44,747 nt of DNA, taken from assembly GCA_003142795.1 (NCBI GenBank), contig PLNN01000037.1:7680-52426 (forward strand). The letters are read 5' to 3'. The position numbers and the translations under genes were made by a program. Position 1 is the first letter of the stretch; each line of letters begins with the position of its first letter. The notes under the pieces are model-generated. The model did not search any database and was not told the origin of the DNA. It worked only from the letters and a program-made list of their open reading frames with translations. This DNA is from Candidatus Omnitrophota bacterium (GTDB taxonomy: Bacteria; Omnitrophota; Gorgyraeia; 2-01-FULL-45-10). Of this stretch, positions 1 to 9,230 are shown in pieces.

Positions 1-201
1 GTCGGATATTTCAGTTTTTCCGGGAATCTTGATTTCTGCATAACGATACGGACCATCCTGATAAAAGGCAAGACCGCATATATCCAGGCGGGCGGAGGAA
101 TAGTAGCCGATTCTATACCAGAGAAAGAATACGAAGAGACGATGAACAAGGCCAGAGCGCTCCTGCGGGCTATTGAAATGACGGAAGGGGGATTAGAATG
201 A
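1..201 (+). CDS. trpE: Anthranilate synthase component I, C-terminal end (partial)
   Basis: The window opens inside a reading frame with no start, ending in TGA at 199-201. The 66 visible residues contain [17 protein letters not shown] and [19 protein letters not shown], the end of the chorismate-binding fold of TrpE. The GAGIVADS-like segment contributes to the active site. TrpE makes anthranilate from chorismate using ammonia passed from TrpG. Its stop overlaps the trpG start (ATGA), the usual translational coupling of the two subunits. PabB or a menaquinone-type synthase would end similarly, but the following trpG-D-C-F-B-A order settles the identity. The promoter and any leader or attenuator lie outside the window. 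Confidence 0.93.
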   Translation, partial: VGYFSFSGNLDFCITIRTILIKGKTAYIQAGGGIVADSIPEKEYEETMNKARALLRAIEMTEGGLE

Positions 202-761
202 TCCTCATGATAGATAATTACGATTCGTTCACTTACAACCTCGTCCAGTATCTGGGCGAACTTGGCGCCGAACTGGAAGTTTACCGTAATGACGAGATCA
301 CGATCGACAAGATACGTAATATGAAACCGGAAAAGATAGTCATTTCCCCGGGGCCCGGCGAGCCGAAAGACGCCGGCATATCCGAGGATGTCATTCGCGC
401 TTTCGGGAAAACTACGCCCATACTCGGCGTATGCCTCGGCCATCAGGCGATCGGTGAAGTGTTCGGCGGCAAGATAATCCTGGCTAAAAGGCTGATGCAC
501 GGAAAGACCTCGCTTATACATCACGATGGTAAAAAAATATTTAAAGGTTTGACTAATCCCTTCGAGGCGACGCGGTACCATTCTCTTCTCGTAGAAAGAA
601 AAAGTCTGCCGGCTGCGTTAAAGATAACGGCCGAAACTGACGATAAAGAGATAATGGGGCTGGAGCACAAAGTTTATCCCATATATGGCGTTCAGTTCCA
701 TCCGGAATCGATATTGACGCTGGAAGGCAAAAAGATATTAAAGAATTTTTTGGAGTTATAA
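198..761 (+). CDS. trpG: Anthranilate synthase glutamine amidotransferase subunit
   Basis: This is a class I glutamine amidotransferase of 187 aa, the normal length for a stand-alone TrpG. It starts [19 protein letters not shown] and has the oxyanion-loop motif [10 protein letters not shown] near residue 51. The nucleophile is Cys79 in GVCLGHQ, and the His168/Glu170 pair lies in VQFHPES. It hydrolyses glutamine and passes ammonia to TrpE. Related PabA proteins look nearly the same, and one protein may serve both folate and tryptophan synthesis in such genomes. The position between trpE and trpD supports trpG. The start overlaps the trpE stop by 4 nt. Confidence 0.94.
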   Translation: MILMIDNYDSFTYNLVQYLGELGAELEVYRNDEITIDKIRNMKPEKIVISPGPGEPKDAGISEDVIRAFGKTTPILGVCLGHQAIGEVFGGKIILAKRLMHGKTSLIHHDGKKIFKGLTNPFEATRYHSLLVERKSLPAALKITAETDDKEIMGLEHKVYPIYGVQFHPESILTLEGKKILKNFLEL

Positions 762-765
762 CGGC

Positions 766-1776
766 GTGATAAGGGAAGCGATCGAGAAAACGAAGAAAAG
801 AATTGACCTGACCGGCGCGGAAATGCGTGCGGCTTTCAATGAGATAATGTCGGGTAAGGCGGCGATCGACGATACAAAAGAATTTCTTGATGCCCTGCGC
901 GCGAAGGGCGAAACCGTCGAAGAGATAACGGCGGCGGCAAAAGTAATGAGGGAAAAGGCCATACGTATTCATGGGGATGGCCCGGCATTGATAGATACCT
1001 GCGGCACGGGCGGCACAGGACTTAATACTTTCAATATATCTACGACAGCCGCGTTTGTCGCAGCTGGCTGCGGTATAAAAGTGGCGAAGCACGGCAACAG
1101 ATCTGCGTCATGCCAATGTGGTTCGGCTGATGTCCTGGAGGCGCTCGGCGTAAAAATTGATATACCACCGGAGCGGGTGGCTGGATCTATTGAAAAAGTC
1201 GGGATAGGATTCATGTTTGCGCCTTCATTTCACACTGCGATGAAACATGCGATTTCAGCCCGCAAAGAATTGACAGGGCGGACGATCTTTAATATCCTTG
1301 GGCCGCTTTCGAATCCGGCTAACGCCGCATATCAGGTGATAGGCGTATATGATGCTAAATTGACGGAGACTCTGGCGGGAGTTCTTAAAAATCTGGGCTT
1401 GACACGAGCTTTTGTAGTGCATGGCATGGACGGCCTGGATGAGATAACGATCGCGGACAGAACAAAAGTTACAGAACTTAAAGACGGCAAGCTTGCGACT
1501 TATTTTGTATCTCCTGAAGATTTTGGCGTCAAGAAAGCGCGTCTTGATGATCTATCGGGCGGCAGTGCAAAAGAGAACGCCGGGATCATGACGTCTATTC
1601 TGAAGGGCGAGCAAGGCCCCCGGCGTGATTGCGTATTGATGAACGCAAGCGCTGCTATTGTCTGTGCGGGGCTTTCCAAAGATTTCAGGGCCGGGATGGA
1701 ATTGGCCGCCGAATCTGTAGACTCAGGGAAAGCGTTTGATAAATTATCGGCCCTTATAGAGATGACAAACAGATGA
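766..1776 (+). CDS. trpD: Anthranilate phosphoribosyltransferase
   Basis: TrpD joins anthranilate to PRPP. The protein is 336 aa, the expected size. It shows the PRPP loop DTCGTGGTG near residues 78-85, the KHGNRS motif near 108-113, and GSADVLEALG in the anthranilate/metal region. The segment before the last of these reads SASCQC rather than the common SVSSKS, which is a mild variation. The start is GTG four bases after the trpG stop. The 3' end overlaps the trpC start by 4 nt. Confidence 0.95.
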   Translation: MIREAIEKTKKRIDLTGAEMRAAFNEIMSGKAAIDDTKEFLDALRAKGETVEEITAAAKVMREKAIRIHGDGPALIDTCGTGGTGLNTFNISTTAAFVAAGCGIKVAKHGNRSASCQCGSADVLEALGVKIDIPPERVAGSIEKVGIGFMFAPSFHTAMKHAISARKELTGRTIFNILGPLSNPANAAYQVIGVYDAKLTETLAGVLKNLGLTRAFVVHGMDGLDEITIADRTKVTELKDGKLATYFVSPEDFGVKKARLDDLSGGSAKENAGIMTSILKGEQGPRRDCVLMNASAAIVCAGLSKDFRAGMELAAESVDSGKAFDKLSALIEMTNR

Positions 1777-2549
1777 TACTTTCACGCATAATAGAAGAGA
1801 AAAAACGTAACATAGAGGAAGCGAAGAAGATAAAGCCTCTGGATGACCTTATCCGGGAAGCAAAGAACATTTACGTCAAAAGCTCATTCAGGAAAAACAT
1901 ATCGCGGCCGCATCATATGAACTTGATCGCCGAGATAAAGAAGGCGTCGCCTTCCCGGGGCATATTAAGGGGAGATTTTAATCCCTCAAAGATCGCTGCG
2001 ACATACCAGGCGAACGGTGCGGGCGCCATATCCGTTCTTACCGACGAGCGGTTCTTTGAAGGAAGGCTTGAATATATAAAAAAGGTAAAGGAAAGCGTCT
2101 CCCTGCCGGTACTAAGGAAAGATTTTATTATTGACGAATATCAGGTATATGAATCGGTCGCGGCTGGGGCCGATGCCATTCTTCTGATAGCGGATCTGTT
2201 AGCGGTCAATGAATTGAAGGCCTTCTATGATCTCGCAGCCTCATTAGGCCTCGATGTTTTGATGGAGGCCCATAATGAGGAAGATATCGAGAAGGTGCTT
2301 ACGACCGATGCAGCCATAATAGGTATCAATAACAGGGACCTCCATTCTTTTAAGGTGGATCTTGGCACTACGCAGAAACTGGTCCGTCTGCTGCCGCCGA
2401 ATAAGATCAAAGTTTCGGAGAGCGGCATAAGGAGCTATGAGGAAGTGATGTTCTTGAAGTCACTCGGCGTAAATGCGGTCCTGATAGGCGAGGCGTTCAT
2501 GGAGGCTGACGATATTGCTTCAAAGATGCGCGAGATAATGAGATACTGA
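1773..2549 (+). CDS. trpC: Indole-3-glycerol phosphate synthase
   Basis: TrpC closes the indole ring of CdRP to give indole-3-glycerol phosphate. It is a 258-aa (beta/alpha)8 barrel with IAEIKKASPSRG near residues 52-63, LRKDFIIDEYQ (general-acid Lys116) and INNRDL. The C-terminal ESGIRS and VLIGEAFM loops bind phosphate. It is a stand-alone enzyme, not fused to TrpF as in E. coli. The ATG overlaps the end of trpD by 4 nt. The last base of its stop is the first base of the trpF start. Confidence 0.95.
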   Translation: MILSRIIEEKKRNIEEAKKIKPLDDLIREAKNIYVKSSFRKNISRPHHMNLIAEIKKASPSRGILRGDFNPSKIAATYQANGAGAISVLTDERFFEGRLEYIKKVKESVSLPVLRKDFIIDEYQVYESVAAGADAILLIADLLAVNELKAFYDLAASLGLDVLMEAHNEEDIEKVLTTDAAIIGINNRDLHSFKVDLGTTQKLVRLLPPNKIKVSESGIRSYEEVMFLKSLGVNAVLIGEAFMEADDIASKMREIMRY

Positions 2550-3169
2550 TGACGAAGATAAAAATTTGCGGGATAACGAATAAGATAGACGCTATAGCGG
2601 CGGCGTCACTCGGCGTGGATATGCTGGGATTTGTCTTTTATAAAAATTCCAAAAGATATGTGGACCCGATGACTGTCGAAGACATCGCAAACGAGCTGCC
2701 TCCGTATATTGCAAAGGTCGGCGTATTTGTCGATGAAACAAAAGAGAAGGTCATAGAAATAGTGCAGAATGCAACGCTTGATATTCTGCAATTCCACGGT
2801 AGTGAAACGCCGGATTATTGCGCTTATTTCAGGACAAAATATAAAGTGATGAAAGCGTTCCGGCTCAAAAATAAAAAAGACCTGGAAAAAGTTAACGATT
2901 ACGATACGGACTTTTATCTATTCGATACTCACAAGACCGATTCGATCGGCGGCACGGGCGAGACCTTCGATTGGAAGATATTGAAGGACTTTGAGGTTCT
3001 GAGGCCTGTGATACTCTCCGGCGGGCTTAATCCCGGGAATGTCGGCCGTGCTATACAGGAGATCGTGCCTTACGGCGTAGATGTTTCGACCGGCGTCGAA
3101 AGATCGCCGGGCAAAAAAGACCCGGGGTTGATGAAAAAATTTGTCGAAAATATAAGGAAACTTGACTGA
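2549..3169 (+). CDS. trpF: Phosphoribosylanthranilate isomerase
   Basis: TrpF carries out the Amadori rearrangement of PRA to CdRP. It is 206 aa, the standard monofunctional length. The general base Cys7 lies in KICGIT and the general acid Asp126 in LFDTHKT. The GGTGETFDW and [10 protein letters not shown] loops hold phosphate. The start and stop overlap trpC and trpB by one base each (TGATG type), so translation should be tightly coupled. Confidence 0.95.
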   Translation: MTKIKICGITNKIDAIAAASLGVDMLGFVFYKNSKRYVDPMTVEDIANELPPYIAKVGVFVDETKEKVIEIVQNATLDILQFHGSETPDYCAYFRTKYKVMKAFRLKNKKDLEKVNDYDTDFYLFDTHKTDSIGGTGETFDWKILKDFEVLRPVILSGGLNPGNVGRAIQEIVPYGVDVSTGVERSPGKKDPGLMKKFVENIRKLD

Positions 3170-4344
3170 TGAAACCCGATAAAAAAGGCTATTTCGACGG
3201 TTTCGGCGGGAAGTTCGTGCCCGAAACGCTGATGGTTGCCCTGGCCGAGCTCGAGAAAGAATATTTCGCGGCCAAAAAAGATAAATTATTCCGTAGAGAG
3301 TTTGCAGCGATCCTGAAAAATTATGCGGGCAGGCCTACTTTATTATATTACGCGAAACGCCTGACCGAAAAACTGGGCGGCGCCAAAATTTATCTGAAGA
3401 GAGAAGATCTTTTACATACGGGGGCGCATAAGATAAATAACACGCTGGGGCAGGGACTTCTGGCGCTCCGGATGAAGAAGCCGCGCCTGATCGCGGAGAC
3501 CGGGGCAGGCCAGCACGGCGTAGCGACAGCGACAGTGGCGGCATTGTTCGGCCTGAAATGCGAAATATTCATGGGCGAAGAAGATATACGCCGCCAGGCA
3601 ATAAACGTATTTAAGATGAAGATACTGGGCGCTAAAGTCACTCCCGTCTCTTCCGGGTCAAAGACCTTAAAAGACGCGATGAACGAAGCCATAAGGGATT
3701 GGGTGACAAATGTCGCCAGCACATATTATGTCATAGGCTCGGTGGCAGGGCCGCATCCGTACCCGATGATGGTGAGGGACTTTCAGTCTGTGATCGGCAG
3801 GGAGGCGAGACGCCAGATGCTTGCGGCTGAAGGCAGGCTACCGGACCATGTCGTTGCGTGCGTAGGCGGCGGATCGAATGCGATGGGCATCTTCTATTCG
3901 TTCCTGAAAGATAAAACAGTAGGCCTTATCGGCGTCGAAGCCGCGGGCCTTGGCTTGAATACGACTAAACACGCCGCGACTTTATGCAAAGGATCTGTCG
4001 GCATACTGCACGGCTCGAAGAGCTATCTTCTGCAGGATCCTGACGGACAGATCGAGATAGCGCATTCCATATCTGCGGGATTGGACTATCCGGGCGTCGG
4101 GCCTGAACATTCATATTTAAAAGAGATGGGACGCGCAAAATATGTTGCGGTCACCGATAAAGAGGCTCTTGAGGGATTCAAGATGCTGACAGAGCTCGAG
4201 GGCATAATACCCGCGCTTGAATCTTCGCACGCATTATATCATGCGGTAAAATTGGCAAAACGCCTGCCTAGGAACAAGATCATTCTCGTCAATCTTTCAG
4301 GCAGAGGCGATAAGGATATGGACATAGTGAGAGGCATTTTTTGA
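3169..4344 (+). CDS. trpB: Tryptophan synthase beta subunit
   Basis: This is the PLP enzyme that condenses indole with serine. The protein is 391 aa, of the TrpB1 type. The PLP lysine is K88 in [22 protein letters not shown] binds the substrate carboxylate, and [11 protein letters not shown] is the PLP phosphate loop. The terminal [10 protein letters not shown] is typical. TrpB1 normally works in a complex with TrpA. Here trpA is not next but two genes downstream, which is unusual. Confidence 0.96.
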   Translation: MKPDKKGYFDGFGGKFVPETLMVALAELEKEYFAAKKDKLFRREFAAILKNYAGRPTLLYYAKRLTEKLGGAKIYLKREDLLHTGAHKINNTLGQGLLALRMKKPRLIAETGAGQHGVATATVAALFGLKCEIFMGEEDIRRQAINVFKMKILGAKVTPVSSGSKTLKDAMNEAIRDWVTNVASTYYVIGSVAGPHPYPMMVRDFQSVIGREARRQMLAAEGRLPDHVVACVGGGSNAMGIFYSFLKDKTVGLIGVEAAGLGLNTTKHAATLCKGSVGILHGSKSYLLQDPDGQIEIAHSISAGLDYPGVGPEHSYLKEMGRAKYVAVTDKEALEGFKMLTELEGIIPALESSHALYHAVKLAKRLPRNKIILVNLSGRGDKDMDIVRGIF

Positions 4345-4372
4345 TGTATAATTTTCGGATAAGGTATGCTTC

Positions 4373-5188
4373 ATGAAAATAAATAGGCTTTTTTTCAGAA
4401 TGATCCCAGAGGGCAATGTCAAGGAAGCGATGAGGAGCCTGTATTACAGGCTTTATTATAATCGTAAGAGATCCAGAGAAAACGGGTTTTATGTTTATTA
4501 TAAAAAAGGCGTATTTGAGTATAGATTTAAAAATGATATTAGTTTTTTATCATGTGTCAAGGTCGAAGGCGAGCTCAAGCGGTCATTAAAGGGGTATGTA
4601 AGGAACCATGAAATAAAAAGCGGCGAAGTTGTGATCGATTGCGGCGCCGATGTGGGAGAGTTCACTTTATATGCCGCCAAAAAAGTAGGCGGGTCAGGAA
4701 GAGTGGTGGCTTTCGAGCCCGATCTATTGATGTACGACAAATTGAAGCTTAACATACAGCTGAACAGGCTTGATAATGTGACGATAGTCAATAAAGGAGT
4801 TTGGAGCAATAAGACGGTATTGAAGTTCATCAACGCGGAAAAAAAATTTATCGAGGCAGAAAGCGACCCGAAGCCGGTTTTAACGGACGATAATGATATG
4901 ACCGGCATATCCGTTGTGAGCCTGGACGAAGAGTTAAAGAGTCTCGGCGTAGATAAAATCGATTTTATAAAGAGGGACGTCGAGGGGTCTGAAATAGAGG
5001 CGGTAACGGGAGCCGAAGATATCTTGAAAAATAATAATCCCGACCTGGCCATCGCCTCATATCATGAAATAGGCGGCGAAAAGACATGCATTAAATTAGA
5101 AGAGATGCTCCGCGGCTTGGGGTATACGGCGGAAACATCGTATCCTCAGCACCTTACGACATACGCGAGCAAAAGGGGACGGGCATGA
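4373..5188 (+). CDS. FkbM-family SAM-dependent methyltransferase
   Basis: The 271-aa protein has a Rossmann-type SAM-binding motif, VIDCGADVGEFTLYAA (about 87-102), then GRVVAFEPD (motif II). FIKRDVEGSEIEAVTGA is the characteristic post-motif segment of FkbM methyltransferases. The first 60 residues are basic and aromatic with no signal peptide. FkbM enzymes usually O-methylate sugars, glycolipids or natural products; the substrate here is unknown. It starts 28 bases after trpB. A TATAAT at 4347-4352 lies just upstream but lacks a convincing -35. Its 3' end overlaps the next gene by 4 nt, so it is built into the trp transcript. It has no known role in tryptophan synthesis. Confidence 0.82.
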   Translation: MKINRLFFRMIPEGNVKEAMRSLYYRLYYNRKRSRENGFYVYYKKGVFEYRFKNDISFLSCVKVEGELKRSLKGYVRNHEIKSGEVVIDCGADVGEFTLYAAKKVGGSGRVVAFEPDLLMYDKLKLNIQLNRLDNVTIVNKGVWSNKTVLKFINAEKKFIEAESDPKPVLTDDNDMTGISVVSLDEELKSLGVDKIDFIKRDVEGSEIEAVTGAEDILKNNNPDLAIASYHEIGGEKTCIKLEEMLRGLGYTAETSYPQHLTTYASKRGRA

Positions 5189-5574
5189 AAATTAAACCGG
5201 ATTTGCAATTCTCGGTGTTGTGCGACGATGTGAGGCGGGAGGAGAACGGGAAGTTCATCCTTATTGGACTATTCGAGGCGATAAACGCGAAAAAATTCCC
5301 CGCGACGCATCAGATGCTTTTTGTAGTGAATAGATGGTGTAAGGGCGAAGGCACATTCACACAAAAGATACGCATCGTCAATACGATAGATAAATCTAAT
5401 GTATTTCAGACGGATGATCAGGCATTTGAACTTCCCGATATAGACAGGCACCATACGCTTATATCGAGATTCAATAACCTGCTCTTCCCAAACCCCGGGA
5501 AATATTGGATCGAGGTCTTCCTGGATAATGAGCTCGTCCTGAATTATCCGATCATATTAAAGGAATTGAAATGA
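5185..5574 (+). CDS. Small conserved protein of unknown function (DUF6941-like)
   Basis: The 129-aa soluble protein begins MKIKPDLQFSVLCDDVRREE and continues with GKFILIGLFEAI. Later parts are rich in beta-prone residues (IRIVNTIDK, YWIEVFLDNELVLNYPI). This layout recalls small proteins grouped as DUF6941, which look like single beta-sandwich domains. That assignment is from memory and tentative. No catalytic motif, signal peptide or membrane segment is visible. It overlaps the methyltransferase by 4 nt and trpA by 4 nt, so it is translated within the trp operon. No function can be stated. Confidence 0.7.
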   Translation: MKIKPDLQFSVLCDDVRREENGKFILIGLFEAINAKKFPATHQMLFVVNRWCKGEGTFTQKIRIVNTIDKSNVFQTDDQAFELPDIDRHHTLISRFNNLLFPNPGKYWIEVFLDNELVLNYPIILKELK

Positions 5575-6362
5575 ATAGAATAGATAAAAAATTTAAGGCA
5601 TTGAAAAAATACGGCGCCAAGGCGTTCATCGCTTATATTACCGCAGGCGATCCTGATCTTTCAACTACGGAGAACATTGTCCTGGCGCTCGAGAGTTCGG
5701 GCGCCGATATAATAGAGCTCGGCATACCGTTCTCGGATCCTATGGCCGATGGACCGACCATACAGGCTGCCTCATACCGGGCGCTCCGGAATAAAGTTAA
5801 TTTAAAAAAGATATTCAAAATGGTCGTTCATCTGAGAAGGATAACCGATATCCCGCTGGTTTTCATGACATACTACAATCCGGTCTTTAAATACGGGCTC
5901 ACATCTTTCTTCAGATCATGTGCCGCTTGCGGTGTGGACGGGGTGATCATCCCGGACCTGCCGTATGAGGAGGCGAAAGAACTGATCGCCCTGGGCAAAA
6001 AACATGAGGTCGCGACGATATTCCTGGCGGCGCCTACTTCCACGCGAGAGCGGATAAAACATATCGCGAAGGTTTCGACAGGTTTTATTTACTACGTTTC
6101 TTTGACGGGCGTGACCGGCGCGCGGTCTAAATTGCCGCCGGAAGTTATTGCGAATGTCAAAGCCATAAAAAAATTGACGGATAAGCCTGTTGCCGTCGGT
6201 TTCGGCATATCGAACCCCGGACAGGCAAAAGATATAGCGAAAGTTTCGGATGGCATTATAGTCGGAAGCGCCATAGTCAGGATAATAGGCGAAAAGAAGA
6301 GGATGATTCCGCGAATCTCGAATTTCGCGAAACAAATGGCCACAGCGATACATGGGATATAA
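5571..6362 (+). CDS. trpA: Tryptophan synthase alpha subunit
   Basis: TrpA cleaves indole-3-glycerol phosphate and channels indole to TrpB. It is a 263-aa TIM barrel. Catalytic Glu49 (IIELGIPFSD) and Asp60 (PMADGP) fall at the same residue numbers as in E. coli. FGISNPGQA and GIIVGSAIV form the phosphate site. The start overlaps the preceding small gene by 4 nt. It ends the tryptophan operon, although an ORF remnant begins in another frame 11 bases before its stop. Confidence 0.95.
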   Translation: MNRIDKKFKALKKYGAKAFIAYITAGDPDLSTTENIVLALESSGADIIELGIPFSDPMADGPTIQAASYRALRNKVNLKKIFKMVVHLRRITDIPLVFMTYYNPVFKYGLTSFFRSCAACGVDGVIIPDLPYEEAKELIALGKKHEVATIFLAAPTSTRERIKHIAKVSTGFIYYVSLTGVTGARSKLPPEVIANVKAIKKLTDKPVAVGFGISNPGQAKDIAKVSDGIIVGSAIVRIIGEKKRMIPRISNFAKQMATAIHGI

Positions 6363-6466
6363 AAGTCACAATGTGTACGCCGTAGTTCTGGTCGGCGGAA
6401 AGGGCAAGGAAATTTGTTCCAAGAGATAATGTTTTAGTTGTGGCAAACAAGGCTACGGAAAGATAA
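6352..6466 (+). pseudogene. Decayed remnant of a sugar-phosphate nucleotidyltransferase (ManC-like)
   Basis: An ATG at 6352, inside the end of trpA in another frame, opens a 25-codon frame that contains VYAVVLVGGKGKE. This matches the N-terminal nucleotide-binding loop (YAVILAGGxGTR type) of mannose-1-phosphate guanylyltransferases and relatives. The frame stops at 6429. From about 6422 a shifted frame reads RDNVLVVANKATER and stops at 6466. In the same family, NIxVVTNK-like sequence follows roughly 60 residues after the first motif. The simplest reading is a gene that has lost the intervening DNA, a frame and everything downstream. The match is by eye over about 25 residues. Confidence 0.5.
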
Positions 6467-6476
6467 TTAAAATTAT

Positions 6477-6905
6477 ATGAAGCTACTAGGGCTTGACGTT
6501 GGAACAAAAAGAATAGGCGCTGCGCTGAGCGATGAACTTATGATCACGGCCCAGGGGATAGATACTATCTATAGGCAGGACCTGCAGCGCGACCTCGATC
6601 TTATAAATGGCCTGGTCAAGGCGAATAACGTCACGGAAGTGGTGGTTGGCCTTCCTCTTAATATGGACGGAAGCTACAGCGCTAAAACCAAAGAAGTGGT
6701 GGAGTTCGCGGGCAACCTTGCCAGGGTCGTCCAGATCCCGGTCAAGACATGGGACGAGCGCCTTACAACGGTTCAGGCCGAAAGGGTGCTTCTCGAAGCC
6801 GATATGAGCAGGGCAAAGCGGAAAAAAGTCACCGATAAGCTCGCGGCCCAGATGATATTGCAGAGCTATATGGACTCGCGAAAGAAAGGTCAGGACAATG
6901 TATAA
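6477..6905 (+). CDS. ruvX: Putative pre-16S rRNA nuclease / Holliday junction resolvase-like (YqgF)
   Basis: The 142-aa RNase H-fold protein has all family motifs: GLDVGTKRIGAALSD (Asp7 of the active site), VVVGLPLNMDGS and VKTWDERLTTVQAE. DKLAAQMILQSYMD is at the C-terminus. Family members act in 5' maturation of 16S rRNA, with resolvase activity proposed. The ribosome-binding site is weak: GGAAAG lies 15 bases upstream. The gene overlaps the following peptidase gene by 8 nt, suggesting a shared transcript. It is separated from trpA only by the remnant, so it may also receive trp readthrough. Confidence 0.92.
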   Translation: MKLLGLDVGTKRIGAALSDELMITAQGIDTIYRQDLQRDLDLINGLVKANNVTEVVVGLPLNMDGSYSAKTKEVVEFAGNLARVVQIPVKTWDERLTTVQAERVLLEADMSRAKRKKVTDKLAAQMILQSYMDSRKKGQDNV

Positions 6906-8163
6906 GATAGATTCGTTGGCCAACGGATTGAAGATAGTGTCGGAACCGATGAACCACATGGAATCCGTTGCCATAGGTATATGGATAAGGGCAGGCGGAA
7001 GATATGAGAGCCCCAAGAATAGCGGCATAAGCCATATCCTGGAGCATCTCCTGTTCAAAGGGACTAAAACGCGGGACATGACGACGATAAAGCAGGAGAT
7101 AGAGGGGCGGGGCGGCAGCTTCAACGGTTTTACCGCAGAAGACCATACCTGTTATCTGGTCAAGCTTTTAGCGAAGGATCTTGAGCTGGGTATAGATATA
7201 TTGAGCGACATGGTCCTCAACCCGCGTCTCGACGAAGAAGAGCTGAAAAAAGAGAAGAGCGTCATCATCGAAGAGATAAACATGTATAAGGATATGCCGT
7301 CTCACCATGTCCACGAAGTGCTTGCGGAGATGATGTGGCCCGGCCAGCCGCTCGGCATGCCGCTTGCTGGCACCGTAGACTCTGTAAATGCCATTACCAG
7401 AGATCAGGTCGCTATGTATAAAGAGGGCCATTACAATCCGCGCAACATGGTTGTTGTATGCGCGGGAAAGGCCAAAGAAGATATCGTTGCAAAATTAGCA
7501 GGCAAATACCTGGCAGGCGTAAAAGGAGAAAGCGCCTCCGGATTCGAAGGCGCAAAAATAGCCAGAAAAGGCCCTTATTTGAAACTCATGACAAAAGAGA
7601 CGGAGCAGACCCACGTTGCCCTAGGTCTTCACACGATAGACAGGTTCCATCCGGATAAATACGCGTTGAGCCTCCTGAACGTGATCATGGGCGCGAATAT
7701 GTCATCCAGGCTATTTCATATAGTAAGAGATGAGATGGCTTTATGTTACGAGATCGCGTCGAGTGTAAGAAAATACGAAGATTGTGGCGCGTTCGTAGTT
7801 TCGGCAGGGGTCGATCATCAAAAATTATCGAAGGCGCTCGAAGTTATATTGCGGGAGATCGGAAGGATGAAAAAAGAACCCGTGTCAAAAGAAGAATTGC
7901 GCCGCGCAAAAGAGTATTATAAGGGCCAGCTGCTCTTTGCGCTCGAGGACACGATGAGCCACATGCTGTGGCTGGGCGAGAAGGTTACGTGCGGAGAAAA
8001 AGATTTCAGCGCCAAATCGATACTTGGCGGTATCGAAGCTGTTACGGTAGAGGATCTGATGAGGATCTCAAAGGAGACGTTCTTGAACGAAAACCTCAAT
8101 CTTGCGGTGATAAGCCCAATTAAAGAGGATAAAACTATTAGGGAGGCATTTCATCTATCATGA
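6898..8163 (+). CDS. M16 family zinc metallopeptidase
   Basis: The 421-aa protein carries the inverted zinc motif HxxEH as His46-Ile-Leu-Glu49-His50 in SHILEHLLFKGT. The distal zinc ligand glutamate lies in EKSVIIEEINMYKD. The C-terminal half (MGANMSSRLFHIVRDE, LCYEIASS) is the second, non-catalytic M16 lobe. The size and the initial YKIDSLANGLKIVSE resemble the bacterial YmxG / mitochondrial processing peptidase-like branch. There is no signal peptide, so it is probably cytoplasmic. It overlaps ruvX by 8 nt and the M50 protease gene by 4 nt. Pairing with a site-2 protease hints at joint protein turnover, but this is inference. Confidence 0.9.
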   Translation: MYKIDSLANGLKIVSEPMNHMESVAIGIWIRAGGRYESPKNSGISHILEHLLFKGTKTRDMTTIKQEIEGRGGSFNGFTAEDHTCYLVKLLAKDLELGIDILSDMVLNPRLDEEELKKEKSVIIEEINMYKDMPSHHVHEVLAEMMWPGQPLGMPLAGTVDSVNAITRDQVAMYKEGHYNPRNMVVVCAGKAKEDIVAKLAGKYLAGVKGESASGFEGAKIARKGPYLKLMTKETEQTHVALGLHTIDRFHPDKYALSLLNVIMGANMSSRLFHIVRDEMALCYEIASSVRKYEDCGAFVVSAGVDHQKLSKALEVILREIGRMKKEPVSKEELRRAKEYYKGQLLFALEDTMSHMLWLGEKVTCGEKDFSAKSILGGIEAVTVEDLMRISKETFLNENLNLAVISPIKEDKTIREAFHLS

Positions 8164-9212
8164 AGGGCTCAATAAAACTCTTTGAGGTATTCGGCATATC
8201 GATCAATATCCATGTCACCTTCTTCCTCCTGCTTCTTTTAGTCCTGTCCGGCGGTATCAAATGGGTATTCCTTGTAATAGCCGTTTTCTTTTTTGTAACG
8301 ATTCATGAACTATGCCACAGCCTGATGGCCAAGCGTTTTGGCATAACGGTGCGTGAGATAACGCTCTTTCCCATAGGCGGCATATCGTCTATGACGAAGA
8401 TGCCTGAAAAGCCGAGCCAGGAGTTTTTCATATCTATTGCCGGGCCTTTATCCAATATTGCCGTCATCGTTATTTTATTTTATCCGATGAAGTATTTGGT
8501 GGGCGACGAGGTTCTCTTCCATCCGCTTTCCACTATGACGTGGAAACTTACGTTCGCATACGTTTATTGGATCAATCTCATGCTGGCCGGCTTTAATCTG
8601 CTGCCGGCTTTTCCCATGGACGGGGGGAGGATCCTGCGCGCGATACTTGCCGTGAAATTAGGATATCAAAAAGCGACAAAGATAGCCGTAACTTTCGGGC
8701 ACCTCTTTGCGCTCGCATTCGCGTATTTCGGTATAGTGAGGTTCAATATCATCCTGATCGTAATAGCTATATTCATATACACTGCCGCGTCGAATGAAGA
8801 AGCGCAGGTCGACGTAAAAGAAGCCTTGAAAAAATTCAGGGTTCGCGATATACTGCCCCGCGATCTCATTACCCTGCCGAGCGACACGACCCTTGCCAAG
8901 GTCCTTGAACTGATATTTCATTCGCACCAGGAGGATTTCCCTGTGATGGACGGAGGAGAGATGGTAGGTTTTCTTACGCGGCAGGATATAATGATAAATA
9001 TCCACAATTTCGGTATGGAGAAGCAGGTCGGGGACGTGATGCGAAAGAGTTTTCCCAAAGTAAAAGAGACGGATCCCCTCACGAAGGCCCAGGCCCTAAT
9101 GCATGAACGCCAGATGGGCGCTTTGCCCGTTATGAAGGATGACAAAGTAGTAGGCGTGATAACTTTAGAGGATATAGGAAGAGTTTACGCTATGGTGTCT
9201 CAAAAAGCATAA
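8160..9212 (+). CDS. Site-2 protease-like M50 membrane metalloprotease with C-terminal CBS pair
   Basis: The 350-aa protein has several membrane segments at its N-terminus (about residues 19-48, 95-110, 130-150, 165-205). The zinc motif HELCH (His49, Glu50, His53) sits in a transmembrane helix. The third ligand, Asp154, is in NLLPAFPMDGGR. Two CBS domains follow at about 225-345 (VRDILPRDLITLPSDTTL; QVGDVMRKSFPKV). This is the SpoIVFB/S2P group III architecture. Such proteases cut transmembrane segments of regulators, and CBS domains usually sense adenine nucleotides. No obvious substrate gene is adjacent. Confidence 0.91.
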   Translation: MKGSIKLFEVFGISINIHVTFFLLLLLVLSGGIKWVFLVIAVFFFVTIHELCHSLMAKRFGITVREITLFPIGGISSMTKMPEKPSQEFFISIAGPLSNIAVIVILFYPMKYLVGDEVLFHPLSTMTWKLTFAYVYWINLMLAGFNLLPAFPMDGGRILRAILAVKLGYQKATKIAVTFGHLFALAFAYFGIVRFNIILIVIAIFIYTAASNEEAQVDVKEALKKFRVRDILPRDLITLPSDTTLAKVLELIFHSHQEDFPVMDGGEMVGFLTRQDIMINIHNFGMEKQVGDVMRKSFPKVKETDPLTKAQALMHERQMGALPVMKDDKVVGVITLEDIGRVYAMVSQKA

Positions 9213-9230
9213 TTAAAATGGAGGCGTTGT

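Noticed and set aside
4347-4352. TATAAT as an internal promoter before the FkbM-type gene
   Set aside because: No acceptable -35 hexamer lies 16-18 bases upstream and no extended -10 is present; kept only as a remark.
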